A stretch of 64,000 nt of DNA from Lachnospiraceae bacterium (GTDB lineage: Bacteria; Bacillota; Clostridia; Lachnospirales; Lachnospiraceae): NCBI GenBank assembly GCA_009774245.1, contig VSNM01000024.1, forward strand, positions 3,944 through 67,943, given 5' to 3'. Both the position numbers and the translations under genes were made by a program. The first letter of the stretch is position 1. Each line of letters starts with the position of its first letter. The notes beneath the pieces were generated by a model, which saw nothing but the letters and a program-made list of their open reading frames with translations, had not been told where the DNA came from and did no database searches. Shown one piece after another: positions 33,356 to 42,474 of the stretch.

Positions 33356-34557
33356 GCCTTGTCACCTCCCTTTACATCTGCTGAGACCATCGCGTCAGGT
33401 CCCACGATAGCGCCCTCGCCGATCGTCACATTGGAGCCCACCGTCGCAACGCCCTTCTTATTTCCGTCAGGCATCTCTCCCACGACGGCATTTTTCTCGA
33501 TCATCACATTCTCCGCAATGATACAGTGCTTGATCTGAGCGCCCTCCTTGATCGTGCTGCCGCCCATGATCACTGCGTCCTCGATCACTGCGCCTTTCTC
33601 GACCTTGACGCCCGCAAAGAGGATTGAGTGCCTCACTTCGCCTTCGATGCTGCATCCGTCCGTAATCATACTGTTTTCGAGCACTGCGTTCTCACCGATG
33701 CGATGTCCTGTCATGCCGCTGTTCCTGCTAAAGATACGCCAGTCGTCATCAAACAGATTGATACCGCTGTTCTCCGGATCGAGCACCTCCATATTTGCCT
33801 CCCACAGGGAAGAAATGGTTCCCACATCTTTCCAGTAACCCGAAAAATGATATGCATACATCTCTCTCTTATCACGCAGCAGACTCGGAATCACATTCTT
33901 GCCAAAATCATTCTCGGACTCCGGATCGTTCTCATCCTCAATCAGATATTTCTTTAAGATGTCCCAGTTGAAGATATAAATTCCCATGGAAGCCAGGTTG
34001 GACTTCGGCTCCTTCGGCTTCTCCTGGAACTCCGTAATCTTGTCATTCTCGTCCGCAACCATCAGGCCGAAACGACTCGCCTCCTCCCAGGGCACTTCCA
34101 TAACCGCCACGCTGAACTCAGCGCCCTTCTCCTTGTGGAATCTGAGGAAATCGCTGTAATCCTGCTTGCAGATCTGATCACCGGACAAAATGATCACGTA
34201 CTCGGGATCATATCTCTCGATGAAATTGATGTTTTGGTATATTGCGTTCGCAGTACCCTTATACCAGTCCGAGCCGGATGCCTGCTGATAGGGCGGCAGT
34301 ACATGGACGCCCCCATGCAGCCTGTCCAGATCCCACGGCTGTCCGTTTCCAATGTACTCATTCAGCACTAACGGCTGATACTGGGTAAGGATACCTACAG
34401 TATCAATACCTGAATTAACGCAGTTTGATAAGGGGAAATCGATAATTCGATACTTTCCGCCAAACGGAACTGCAGGTTTTGCCAGCTTCTGCGTCAGTGT
34501 GTAGAGACGCGATCCCTGACCGCCGGCAAGCAGCATTGCAATCATTTCTTTTGCCAT
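33352..34557 (-). CDS. glgC: Glucose-1-phosphate adenylyltransferase GlgC
   Basis: 401 residues; makes ADP-glucose from glucose-1-phosphate and ATP, the first committed step of glycogen synthesis. The N-terminal LLAGGQGSRLYTLTQKLAKPAV holds the nucleotide-binding loop and substrate lysine. KYRIIDFPLSNCVNSG and the sugar-binding EFQEKPK follow, then a beta-helix C-terminus. GGAGG lies 6 bases before the ATG. No other glycogen genes are in the window, so the cluster is only glgC-glgD here. Confidence 0.96.
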   Translation of the reverse strand: MAKEMIAMLLAGGQGSRLYTLTQKLAKPAVPFGGKYRIIDFPLSNCVNSGIDTVGILTQYQPLVLNEYIGNGQPWDLDRLHGGVHVLPPYQQASGSDWYKGTANAIYQNINFIERYDPEYVIILSGDQICKQDYSDFLRFHKEKGAEFSVAVMEVPWEEASRFGLMVADENDKITEFQEKPKEPKSNLASMGIYIFNWDILKKYLIEDENDPESENDFGKNVIPSLLRDKREMYAYHFSGYWKDVGTISSLWEANMEVLDPENSGINLFDDDWRIFSRNSGMTGHRIGENAVLENSMITDGCSIEGEVRHSILFAGVKVEKGAVIEDAVIMGGSTIKEGAQIKHCIIAENVMIEKNAVVGEMPDGNKKGVATVGSNVTIGEGAIVGPDAMVSADVKGGDKA

Positions 34558-35014
34558 AAAATACCTCCATTCCTATTTTGAGCACGCTCAATATAAACAC
34601 GTAAGACCTAAAATAATTGTCTGCTCAATGTATGTTTTTCCATCCTCCCACGGATTATGAACCGGCACCTCACATGTCTTTCCATAACCATGCTCTGAAT
34701 AGTTACAATTATACTATAAACTTCAAAAAAATGGTAGTGTTTTGTTTATTTTATTGATAAATTTTTCTACAAAATAGATTGGCTTACGGCTTTTATCCCT
34801 AATAACCGCCTTTGTATCCGTCTTTTTTCGTCATTTTATTCAATTATTTCACCTTCCCCCCTGTCAAAGACCACCTCCTATTCTGCAAACCACACCCTAA
34901 AAAGCGCAATCTGTTCTCAACAGATTGAAAAGCAGGTATTGAATGTTTATGCTAAATGAAGCACTGTTCAGAACAAATTACGAGAAAAGCGAGAAAACGG
35001 AGGAAAAGTGAACA
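34558..35014. promoter_or_regulatory. Divergent intergenic region glgC / DUF3089 lipoprotein
   Basis: 457 bases. A TATAAT -10 for glgC is on the minus strand at 34713-34708, without a clear -35. A minus-strand terminator-like hairpin CAATCTGTT/AACAGATTG (34907-34927), followed by CGCTTTTT, would block antisense transcripts coming from the right. GGAGGAAAAGTG is the ribosome site of the lipoprotein. No ORF or larger RNA was seen. Confidence 0.5.
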
Positions 35015-36103
35015 ATGAAGAAAAAGAACCTTAAAACAGTCCTACTGACAATGGCTGCCTGTCTGCTGCTGGGTGTTTCCCTGACCGGATGCACCAAAAC
35101 CGATCCAGCCGGCACAACAGAATCCGGCATTCAGTCAGAAACAGAACAAAGCAATGGGATAACAGGGCTTGTGGGAACACCGTCCGATTACTCGGACAAT
35201 GAGAACTGGATGGCCCTGCCGGAGATTACGCATGCGGTTGATACCTTTTATCTCTACCCTACCTGTTATCTGGACGAATCAGAGGACGCACTGCCAATCT
35301 GCACGATTGACAACCAGGCCGTCCGGCAGCGGGCTCAGGTCATCTATGAGAACCAGGCTACGGTCTTTGAGGAATCAACCAATGTATTTGCGCCTTATTA
35401 CAGGCAGAGCAATATCTATGAGGTCATGGACATGAGCTCCCAGGAACTGGAAACGTACCAGCAAAAGGAGCAGCGCACGGATGTCTATGCGGCACTGGAT
35501 TATTACTTCGAACACTACAATAACGGCAGGCCATTTATCATAGCCGGGCACTCCCAAGGCTCGATCATGACAAAAATTGTCCTCGGGGAGTATATGGCAG
35601 CACATCCTGAACACTATGAGCGCATGGTTGCCGCGTATGTGATCGGGTATTCCATCACCTCGGACTGGCTGGCAGAACATCCCTACCTGAAATTTGCAGA
35701 GGGCGCAGGCGATACAGGGGTTATCGTGTCGTGGAACACAGAAGGTCCTGGAAATAAGGGACAGCACAATATTGTCGTGGAGGATGGTGCGATCAGCATC
35801 AATCCGATCAACTGGAAACGCGATGACACATATGCCGCTGCCGATGAAAACCTTGGAAGCAGAATAATAAACGAGGCTACGGGCTCTTATGAGGTTCTGC
35901 GGAATCTCGCAGACGCCCAGCTTGATACTGAGCGCGGCGTGGTCATCTGCACAACGGACAAGGCCGCCTTCACAGACGCCGTGCCGCTATTTGGCCCCGA
36001 GAGTTTTCATAATAATGACTATGCGCTCTACTATGAAAATCTCAGGGAAAATGTCAAGCAAAGGATAGATAATTATATCGCCGGGGATACACTGTCCCCC
36101 TGA
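35015..36103 (+). CDS. DUF3089 lipoprotein, alpha/beta-hydrolase-like
   Basis: 362 residues. Lipobox LTGC (Cys about 26) marks a surface lipoprotein. The body matches DUF3089: AVDTFYLYPTCYL near 75, FAPYYRQ near 127, and the nucleophile elbow AGHSQGS near 180, which predicts a serine esterase/lipase-type activity. A later His in GQHNIVV may complete the triad. Substrate unknown. GGAGG lies 10 bases before the ATG, and a terminator follows 80 bases after the stop. Confidence 0.82.
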   Translation: MKKKNLKTVLLTMAACLLLGVSLTGCTKTDPAGTTESGIQSETEQSNGITGLVGTPSDYSDNENWMALPEITHAVDTFYLYPTCYLDESEDALPICTIDNQAVRQRAQVIYENQATVFEESTNVFAPYYRQSNIYEVMDMSSQELETYQQKEQRTDVYAALDYYFEHYNNGRPFIIAGHSQGSIMTKIVLGEYMAAHPEHYERMVAAYVIGYSITSDWLAEHPYLKFAEGAGDTGVIVSWNTEGPGNKGQHNIVVEDGAISINPINWKRDDTYAAADENLGSRIINEATGSYEVLRNLADAQLDTERGVVICTTDKAAFTDAVPLFGPESFHNNDYALYYENLRENVKQRIDNYIAGDTLSP

Positions 36104-36181
36104 CATCACACTCTTGTCAACTAAGGAAGAATCTGTCATTTTGCTGACCTTTTTCATTTGGGCGCATGTGTGCGTTATGAA

Positions 36182-36220
36182 AGGGCTGCCTGGAAATTTC
36201 CGACAGCCCTTTGTAATTTT
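36182..36220. terminator. Terminator between DUF3089 gene and hydratase
   Basis: AGGGCTG/CAGCCCT stem with extra AAA/TTT pairing and a T-rich tail on the plus strand; the converging hydratase ends 14 bases further on. Confidence 0.75.
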
Positions 36221-36233
36221 ATTAAATATATCC

Positions 36234-38534
36234 TTAAACCCGGTTGTAATTGATCAGACAACCCTTTAATATAATCTGCCGCTCCTCGTCCGTCAGTTCG
36301 CCAAGCGTCATCTCAAACTCCGTCTTCCTGTCCCCACCAGAGGTGGTGCCCACAACATAAGCCTTGATCGTGTCAGCCCTCTCCTCGACCGCCTTTCTGA
36401 TGCCCGGGATGTAGATATAATCCAGATTCTTGAATGGCAGCTCGCCCTCCTTGATGATAAACGGAAGCATCCCCCAGTTGATGAGGTTCGAGCGGTATCT
36501 CTTGGTCGCGTACTCATGTGCGATGTTTGCCCAGCCGCCAAGAACCTTCTGGCAGCTCGCCGCCTGTTCCCTCGCGGAGCCATCACCCGGCTTCACGGCA
36601 AAGATCGTGCTGCCAATACCCGTGTTGCTGCGGTCTGCGTCCGGCGTGATCGTCTTCATCACGCGCCATGCCGCATCGAGCTCTGGAAACTTCTGCACAG
36701 GACAAGCCTTCTCCTCCCGCGCCTTCTCCGCGACCTGAATCTCCTTTGCGAGCCGAACATAGTTTGGATCTTTGCGCGAGAGCGTGAACTCTGCCAGTCC
36801 CAGAGGATTGGAGCGGTAGGAGGATGTCTCGCCGGAAGGAATCAGCTCATCTGTCGTGGTCACGGGATCGTGAATCTCAGAAACTACCTTTAACATCAGG
36901 TTGTCTGTCAGCGCCACCATCGCCGGCCAGTCCTTGATGTTCGGACCAAACTTGATCTCAACCGACTCGTCCGCTACACCCTTAGAATCAAACACGCGGT
37001 TCTCATAAATCTTTTTGTCAAAGAAATATTTATATTTCGTAAAATCACCGTCAAACGCGGTCGCCGGTGTGAGGTAGCCCTTGTTTGCCGCCGTCGCTGC
37101 GATCGAACGCGCATCCATCAGCGCAACGGACGCGATCTGCCCGCTCTGGAGCTTCGAGCCCTCACGGTTCGGGAAATTTCTCGTAGAGTGGCGGATGGAG
37201 AGCGCATTGTTTGCAGGCGTATCTCCCGCGCCAAAGCACGGACCGCAGAACGCCGTCTTGAGCACTGCTCCTGTCTGCATCAACTTCGCCGCGCAGCCAT
37301 TCTTCACCAGCTCCATATAGATCGGCATGGAAGCGGGGTATACACTCAATGTAAACTCATCCGGTCCGATGCTCGCATTGTCGAGAATATCGGCTGCGGC
37401 ACAGATATTTTCAAATCCGCCGCCCGCGCAGCCCGCGATGATTCCCTGCTCCACGTAGAGCTTTCCGTCCCGCACCTTGTCCTTCAACGTGAAGTCAACG
37501 GCTCCGTCTAGACTGACAAGCGCTTTCTTCTCGCAGTCATCAATGATGTCCATGAGATTTGCGTTCAGCTCATCAATCGTATAGGTGTTGCTCGGATGGA
37601 ACGGCATGGCGATCATCGGTTTCACCTTGCCCAGATCAACCCTGATACAGCCGTCATAGTAAGCGACCTCACCCGGATTCAGCTCCGCATAGTCCTCACT
37701 CCTGCCATGAATCTCATAAAATTCCCTGATGGCGTCGTCCGTTCTCCAGATGGAAGAGAGGCATGTCGTCTCTGTCGTCATGACATCGATGCCAATCCTG
37801 AAATCCGCGGACAGGGACGATACGCCCGGCCCCACAAACTCCATCACTTTGTTTTTCACATAGCCGTTCTGAAATACAGCGCCGATGATGGCAAGCGCCA
37901 CATCCTGCGGGCCCACGCCCTTGACCGGCTCGCCTTCTAAGTAAACTGCCACGACGCCCGGCATATTGATATCATATGTCTGGTTTAACAGCTGCTTGAC
38001 AAGCTCCGGTCCACCCTCGCCCATCGCCATCGTGCCGAGCGCACCGTAGCGTGTGTGCGAATCCGAGCCAAGAATCATTCTGCCGCCACCTGCGAGCATC
38101 TCCCTCGCATACTGATGAATGACTGCCTGATGAGGCGGCACATACACACCGCCATAGCGCTTCGCGCAGGTTAATCCAAACATATGATCGTCCTCATTGA
38201 TCGTGCCGCCGACTGCACAGAGGGAATTATGGCAGTTCGTCAGCACGTAAGGCACCGGAAATTTGGTCAGCCCCGACGCGCGCGCTGTCTGTATGATACC
38301 TACAAACGTGATGTCGTGCGACGTCAGTTTGTCAAACTTAATCCTGAGCTTGTCCATGCTGTCTGAGGTATTATGATTTTTTAAGATACCATAGGCAATC
38401 GTCTCTTTGGAGGCCTCCGCCTTGTCCACCTCTCTGCCTGTCTTTACCCTGATGGCAGCTGCCGCCTCCGCATTGTCCGCGACCAGCTCTGTGCCGTTTA
38501 CGAGATATGTGCCTGTCTCTGATAACTGAATCAT
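36234..38534 (-). CDS. Aconitase-family hydratase (YbhJ-like)
   Basis: About 766 residues. An aconitase-superfamily protein closest in length and pattern to E. coli YbhJ rather than to AcnA/AcnB. Cluster cysteines are visible in IAGCAGGG (near 375) and FCGPCFG (near 430); GSDSHTRYGALG near 155 and NFPNREGS are substrate-loop motifs, and the swivel domain has RYRSNLINWGMLPF at the C-terminus. The reaction is likely hydration or dehydration of a tricarboxylic-like acid, but the substrate is not known. ATG 38534 and GTG 38546 are both possible starts; AAAGGA is 12 bases from the ATG and only 3 from the GTG. Confidence 0.85.
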   Translation of the reverse strand: MIQLSETGTYLVNGTELVADNAEAAAAIRVKTGREVDKAEASKETIAYGILKNHNTSDSMDKLRIKFDKLTSHDITFVGIIQTARASGLTKFPVPYVLTNCHNSLCAVGGTINEDDHMFGLTCAKRYGGVYVPPHQAVIHQYAREMLAGGGRMILGSDSHTRYGALGTMAMGEGGPELVKQLLNQTYDINMPGVVAVYLEGEPVKGVGPQDVALAIIGAVFQNGYVKNKVMEFVGPGVSSLSADFRIGIDVMTTETTCLSSIWRTDDAIREFYEIHGRSEDYAELNPGEVAYYDGCIRVDLGKVKPMIAMPFHPSNTYTIDELNANLMDIIDDCEKKALVSLDGAVDFTLKDKVRDGKLYVEQGIIAGCAGGGFENICAAADILDNASIGPDEFTLSVYPASMPIYMELVKNGCAAKLMQTGAVLKTAFCGPCFGAGDTPANNALSIRHSTRNFPNREGSKLQSGQIASVALMDARSIAATAANKGYLTPATAFDGDFTKYKYFFDKKIYENRVFDSKGVADESVEIKFGPNIKDWPAMVALTDNLMLKVVSEIHDPVTTTDELIPSGETSSYRSNPLGLAEFTLSRKDPNYVRLAKEIQVAEKAREEKACPVQKFPELDAAWRVMKTITPDADRSNTGIGSTIFAVKPGDGSAREQAASCQKVLGGWANIAHEYATKRYRSNLINWGMLPFIIKEGELPFKNLDYIYIPGIRKAVEERADTIKAYVVGTTSGGDRKTEFEMTLGELTDEERQIILKGCLINYNRV

Positions 38535-38672
38535 TTGGTACACCAATCCTTTCTATAATAAATATACTAATAAATACACTATACATATACGCTCTAACCT
38601 ATAACCCCTCATTAAATATACTATACTTTCCTATCTTTATGCAACGGTTAATTTTCTTCACGTCCATTGCGA

Positions 38673-39248
38673 TCACTCGAGTTTGGTCACTTCATCAGCC
38701 AGAACGGCCGCCTCCGCCTTGTCATGCGTGACAAAAACCACCGTTTTCCCGGCAGTTTTTTCCTTCACATACGTCACCACGTGTCCTTTGAGCGCCTCGT
38801 CAAGCCCTTTGAACGGCTCGTCAAGAAAAAGCACGTCGTATTCTGCAAGCAGCGCCCGGAGAATGCTCACCCGCCTGCGCATACCGCCCGAAAGCTCCGA
38901 GACCTGCTGCGCATGGCATTCCCCAAGGCCGAGTCTGGTCATTTCGCGCTGTACAGTCTGACTATCAAGCGTCGGCGAGACCAGACGGATATTATCCGCA
39001 GCCGTCATGTTCTCACACAGCCGCTCCTCCTGAAAAACAGCGCTAAACCGCTTTCCCTCCAGACCGGTCACGCTCCCGCCGTCCGCGTTTTCAAGCCCCA
39101 TGAGAATCCGCAACAGCGTCGTCTTCCCCGCGCCGGAAGTCGCCATGATGCAGGTGGTCATACCGCCCCTGATTGTCAGATTCAAGCCGTCAAACACCTT
39201 CCTGCTGCCGAACGATTTTGACAAGTCTCTGATACAGATATCTTTCAT
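38673..39248 (-). CDS. ABC transporter ATPase (nitrate/taurine type)
   Basis: 191 residues, compact. Walker A is ATSGAGKTT, the signature is ELSGGMRRRV, Walker B is YDVLFLDEP, and the switch His is in VFVTHDKAEA. It is shorter than the 240-260 of TauB/SsuB because the C-terminal extension is absent. It is the last gene of a minus-strand unit that also encodes a periplasmic-type binding lipoprotein and a permease of the same class; VOC and GNAT genes lie between it and the permease. The assignment to that transporter is by class and strand. Confidence 0.85.
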   Translation of the reverse strand: MKDICIRDLSKSFGSRKVFDGLNLTIRGGMTTCIMATSGAGKTTLLRILMGLENADGGSVTGLEGKRFSAVFQEERLCENMTAADNIRLVSPTLDSQTVQREMTRLGLGECHAQQVSELSGGMRRRVSILRALLAEYDVLFLDEPFKGLDEALKGHVVTYVKEKTAGKTVVFVTHDKAEAAVLADEVTKLE

Positions 39249-39272
39249 TGTTATATTCCTATTAGTTATATT

Positions 39273-39908
39273 TTATGACCGGCTGTGTTTCTCAATATTT
39301 TCCCACAATGCAACGTTCTGTTCATAGTGATGTTTCGGAAACATCTCGCGATAAACAGCGTCCAAATCATCAATTGGCGCCATGACCTTTGTCGGCACCG
39401 CGGCATCTGCACTGCCGCCAAAATCATACCGCAGAATGCTGTAGGTCACGCCGAACAGCCGCGATCCAAGCGCCGTCTGCAGGCACCCGTTCTGCACATA
39501 AAATGAAATTCGCTTTTCCCGTATCCTGCGCTCACTCTCATCTGCCGCATACGCGACATCCTCGGATTCGATGAAAAATCCCTCAAGCACGGGATATCGC
39601 ACAGAAAGCGTGCTTCCAACCAGATCAAAAAACACATGTCCGACGCCTGTGCCGCGGTATTCCTTCAGCACCGCCAGATAATCCAACAGTCCGTACCGCA
39701 GTCCATCGGGCACAATAAATGTCGCATACCCCCGCAGTTCCCCTCCATCTTTTTCGTCATCATAAAGGCCATACGCACAGCATAGCCCCGTTTTGATCAT
39801 ATATAAAATGCGGTCGAGCGGTTTAAGCTCGTCCTGCGGGAAATCTGTCATCATATATCGGTTATAAATCTCCGTCATCTGCTCCGGAGAAAGTTCTCTT
39901 AATTCCAT
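39273..39908 (-). CDS. GNAT-family acetyltransferase
   Basis: 211 residues. The acetyl-CoA loop is LKEYRGTGVGHVFFD near residue 85, preceded by LRYGLLDYLAVL. It carries an extra C-terminal part with FGVTYSILRYDFG and DDLDAVYREMFPKHHY. Start at ATG 39908 (MELREL), with GGTGGGG 4 bases upstream; the longer reading has an unlikely N-terminus. It lies 24 bases before the ABC ATPase. The acceptor is unknown. Confidence 0.8.
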   Translation of the reverse strand: MELRELSPEQMTEIYNRYMMTDFPQDELKPLDRILYMIKTGLCCAYGLYDDEKDGGELRGYATFIVPDGLRYGLLDYLAVLKEYRGTGVGHVFFDLVGSTLSVRYPVLEGFFIESEDVAYAADESERRIREKRISFYVQNGCLQTALGSRLFGVTYSILRYDFGGSADAAVPTKVMAPIDDLDAVYREMFPKHHYEQNVALWENIEKHSRS

Positions 39909-40207
39909 ATTTACCCCACCACTGTATTTTCTGAATACCATTCTACAAAAATATACGCCATTAATAGTATATAGTCTTTGATAGAAATTGTTCGATCGAC
40001 TCAAATTCTAATAATTGATCCTCAAATTCCAAATAAATTCATCTCAAATCAGGTATAAATTCACGCTGCTTCTCAAATAAATATACAAAACCAACTGTAT
40101 AAATATCCGTCAGTTGCGTTCCAATGATTGTTGAGAACATTTTTCCTCCCTGCTTTGCAAGCCGGATTTTCTTGCGTTCTTTTACGCAAAGAAAACAGTA
40201 CTCCGCG

Positions 40208-40594
40208 CTAAATCGCAATCCACCAACATACACCATACTTATCAATGACAGTAGCGCAGCATTTACTCCATGGCAGCTCATGGATTGGTTCAACAACAAC
40301 CCCACCATCACGCAAGACATCAAATGCACGCCGGACTCTATCTTCGGTTCCCATCTCAAATACATTAAAAGTCATTGTTTCCCACTTCATTTTGTGAACA
40401 AAATCTACATCACAAGGATTTTGTGCTTCGCTTATTGCCAAAAATCCCTCGCCATTAGCTGATAGTTCACAATGTTCATAGGCGGTTTCATTGTCATTTT
40501 TCATTTCAAGTGTTATTTCCACACCAAATGCTTTGCAATATGTTTTTGCTGCCTCCAGACTGTTCTTTACGTAAACCTGCGTATTATTTTTCAT
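40208..40594 (-). CDS. VOC/PhnB-like glyoxalase-fold protein
   Basis: About 128 residues of the 3-demethylubiquinone-9 3-methyltransferase-like/PhnB group. Marks are the N-terminal KNSLEAAKTYCKAFG, GEGFLAISEA, and the closing CCATVIDKYGVCWWIA. Metal ligands are not clear, as is common in PhnB-like proteins. ATG 40594 has AAAGAG 9 bases upstream; ATG 40612 is an alternative. The base composition is more AT-rich than the flanking ABC genes, which fits a later arrival between permease and ATPase. Confidence 0.72.
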   Translation of the reverse strand: MKNNTQVYVKNSLEAAKTYCKAFGVEITLEMKNDNETAYEHCELSANGEGFLAISEAQNPCDVDFVHKMKWETMTFNVFEMGTEDRVRRAFDVLRDGGVVVEPIHELPWSKCCATVIDKYGVCWWIAI

Positions 40595-40689
40595 AGATGC
40601 TGTCTCTTTCATTGTTTCTTTCAAAACTTCTTTTCCAACATTGTGATACAACCAAACGTTCGATCTACTTTTACATGAACTTTTTTGAA

Positions 40690-41451
40690 TCAATGTTTCA
40701 TAGGCATCACGCTGCACTTTTCTGCGATTCTGCGCACCAGAAACAGCACAATCTTCTCAAAAAAAAGGCTTGCCGCCACGATCACCAGCGTCCATGCAAA
40801 CAGATCCGGCGTGTCCAGGTACACTTTTGCCTGCTGCAGGCGCTCCCCGACCGAGCCGCGCGGAATGCCGATCACCTCTGCGGCTACCCCTGCTTTCCAG
40901 CTCATTCCGAGCGCCACGCTGCACGCTGAATAAAAAAAAGGCATGATCTGCGGCAGATAAATATACCGCACCACGCGGTACTTTGGAACCCGAAACACCC
41001 GCGCCATCTCCAAAAGCTGCCGATCCACTGCCCGGATACCGCTTTGCACATTGGTATGAATCATCGGCAGTACGATCAAAAACGAGATCAGCACGGAAAG
41101 ATTTTTGGATGAAAACCAGATCAATGCCAGTATGATAAACGACGCGACCGGCACGGACTTGACCGCCAGCATGACGGGCGCCAGGAGCTCACGGATTCTG
41201 CCAGATCGCGACGCTGACGCTGCCAGCGCCACTCCTGCCAGAACCGCCAGAAAAAATCCTGCCGCGATGCGCGACAGCGTGAACAAGACCGCTTTCCAGA
41301 ATGCCGCTGTCAGCATGAGCTGTCCAAGCCTGCACAATACCCTGAACGGTGACACCAGCAGAATCTCGCTGTCAAGCCGCATGCTGACGAGCTGCCATAC
41401 GATGAGCCAGAACAGAACTGCCCATAGACGAATTTCATGTTTTTTCTTCAT
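40690..41451 (-). CDS. ABC transporter permease (SsuC/TauC type)
   Basis: 253 residues with about six transmembrane helices. The coupling (EAA) loop is LEMARVFRVPKYRVVRYIYLPQIMPFF. The C-terminus after KAGVAAEVIGIPRGSVGERLQQA is typical of the nitrate/taurine/sulfonate class. It lies 30 bases downstream of the binding-protein gene. Substrate undetermined. Confidence 0.9.
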   Translation of the reverse strand: MKKKHEIRLWAVLFWLIVWQLVSMRLDSEILLVSPFRVLCRLGQLMLTAAFWKAVLFTLSRIAAGFFLAVLAGVALAASASRSGRIRELLAPVMLAVKSVPVASFIILALIWFSSKNLSVLISFLIVLPMIHTNVQSGIRAVDRQLLEMARVFRVPKYRVVRYIYLPQIMPFFYSACSVALGMSWKAGVAAEVIGIPRGSVGERLQQAKVYLDTPDLFAWTLVIVAASLFFEKIVLFLVRRIAEKCSVMPMKH

Positions 41452-41481
41452 ATTTCTTCATATTTCTTTATGCGACATCTA

Positions 41482-42474
41482 TTACTTATGCGCATAATAA
41501 AAATCATCTGCCGGGAGCGCACCGCCCACGGACTTCGGATTCTGCTCTAGCAGCACCGCCAGATATCCCGAGAGCTTCTGCTTCATCTCATCGCCTGTGA
41601 TGAACACAATATTGCATTCCGGCACTGCCCTGACGGCGACCGCCGACGGAACGATGTCATACTTCTCGATCAATGCCGCCGCATCCTCCACATTTTCATT
41701 GACAAATGTCACCGATGCCCCGTAGTGTTCCATAAATGCCTCGACCGCCGACGGATTCGCTTCCACAAACTCTTTTCGCGCCACGACCACGCCAGTCAGG
41801 AGCGAGGACTCCACGCCCAGCTTATCCCACTCCTCTGTCAGATCGAGTGCCACCCGGATCTTGTCGCTCTTGGTCTGCGCCGTCGTCACGAAAGGCTGCG
41901 GCAGCATCGCGATCGCATTCTCCTCCGCCATCAGTGCTGACAGACACTCCGCATGTTCGCTCTTCCACTCAATCGTCAGATCTTTATCGGGATCGATTCC
42001 GTTCTGCGTCAGAATGTAATTCAGGGCATACTCGGGCGTCGCGCCCTTTCCGCTGGCATAGATGGTCTTTCCCTTGAGGTCGCTGATGTCCGACACGGTA
42101 TCACCACTCTCCACGATATAGATCACGCCCAGCGTGTTGACCGCGAGCACCTCCACTCCGCCCTCTGTATTGTTGTATAATACCGATGCGAGGTTTGCGG
42201 GCACCGCCGCGATATCGACCTGTCCCTGCACCAGCTTCGGTGTCACCTCATCCACTGCCGCCACGATCTCGAAGTGATAATTATTGTCCGTAAGACTGCC
42301 GGAATCCGCCTTGTCCATAAAATCCACCATTCCCATGGCAGTCGGCCCCTTTAAAGCAGCGACGTTGACTGTCACCGGTTCCGCCGCTGTCTGTGTCTGT
42401 TCTGACGCACCGCAGCCTGTCATCAGCAGCGCGCCCAGCACCATCGAAATCAAAAAGAAAGTTAATTTTTTCAT
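41482..42474 (-). CDS. ABC substrate-binding lipoprotein (NitT/TauT class)
   Basis: 330 residues. Lipobox LMTGC (Cys about 21). The two-lobe fold of the NitT/TauT and thiamine-precursor group shows in VNVAALKGPTAMGMVDF, VQGQVDIAAVPANLAS and DLKGKTIYASGKGATPEYALNYIL. Its ATG overlaps the stop of the GGDEF/EAL gene (ATGA), and a GGAGGT site lies inside that gene's end, so the two are translationally coupled. The ligand cannot be read; sulfonates, nitrate-like anions and aromatic precursors are all carried by this class. Confidence 0.88.
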   Translation of the reverse strand: MKKLTFFLISMVLGALLMTGCGASEQTQTAAEPVTVNVAALKGPTAMGMVDFMDKADSGSLTDNNYHFEIVAAVDEVTPKLVQGQVDIAAVPANLASVLYNNTEGGVEVLAVNTLGVIYIVESGDTVSDISDLKGKTIYASGKGATPEYALNYILTQNGIDPDKDLTIEWKSEHAECLSALMAEENAIAMLPQPFVTTAQTKSDKIRVALDLTEEWDKLGVESSLLTGVVVARKEFVEANPSAVEAFMEHYGASVTFVNENVEDAAALIEKYDIVPSAVAVRAVPECNIVFITGDEMKQKLSGYLAVLLEQNPKSVGGALPADDFYYAHK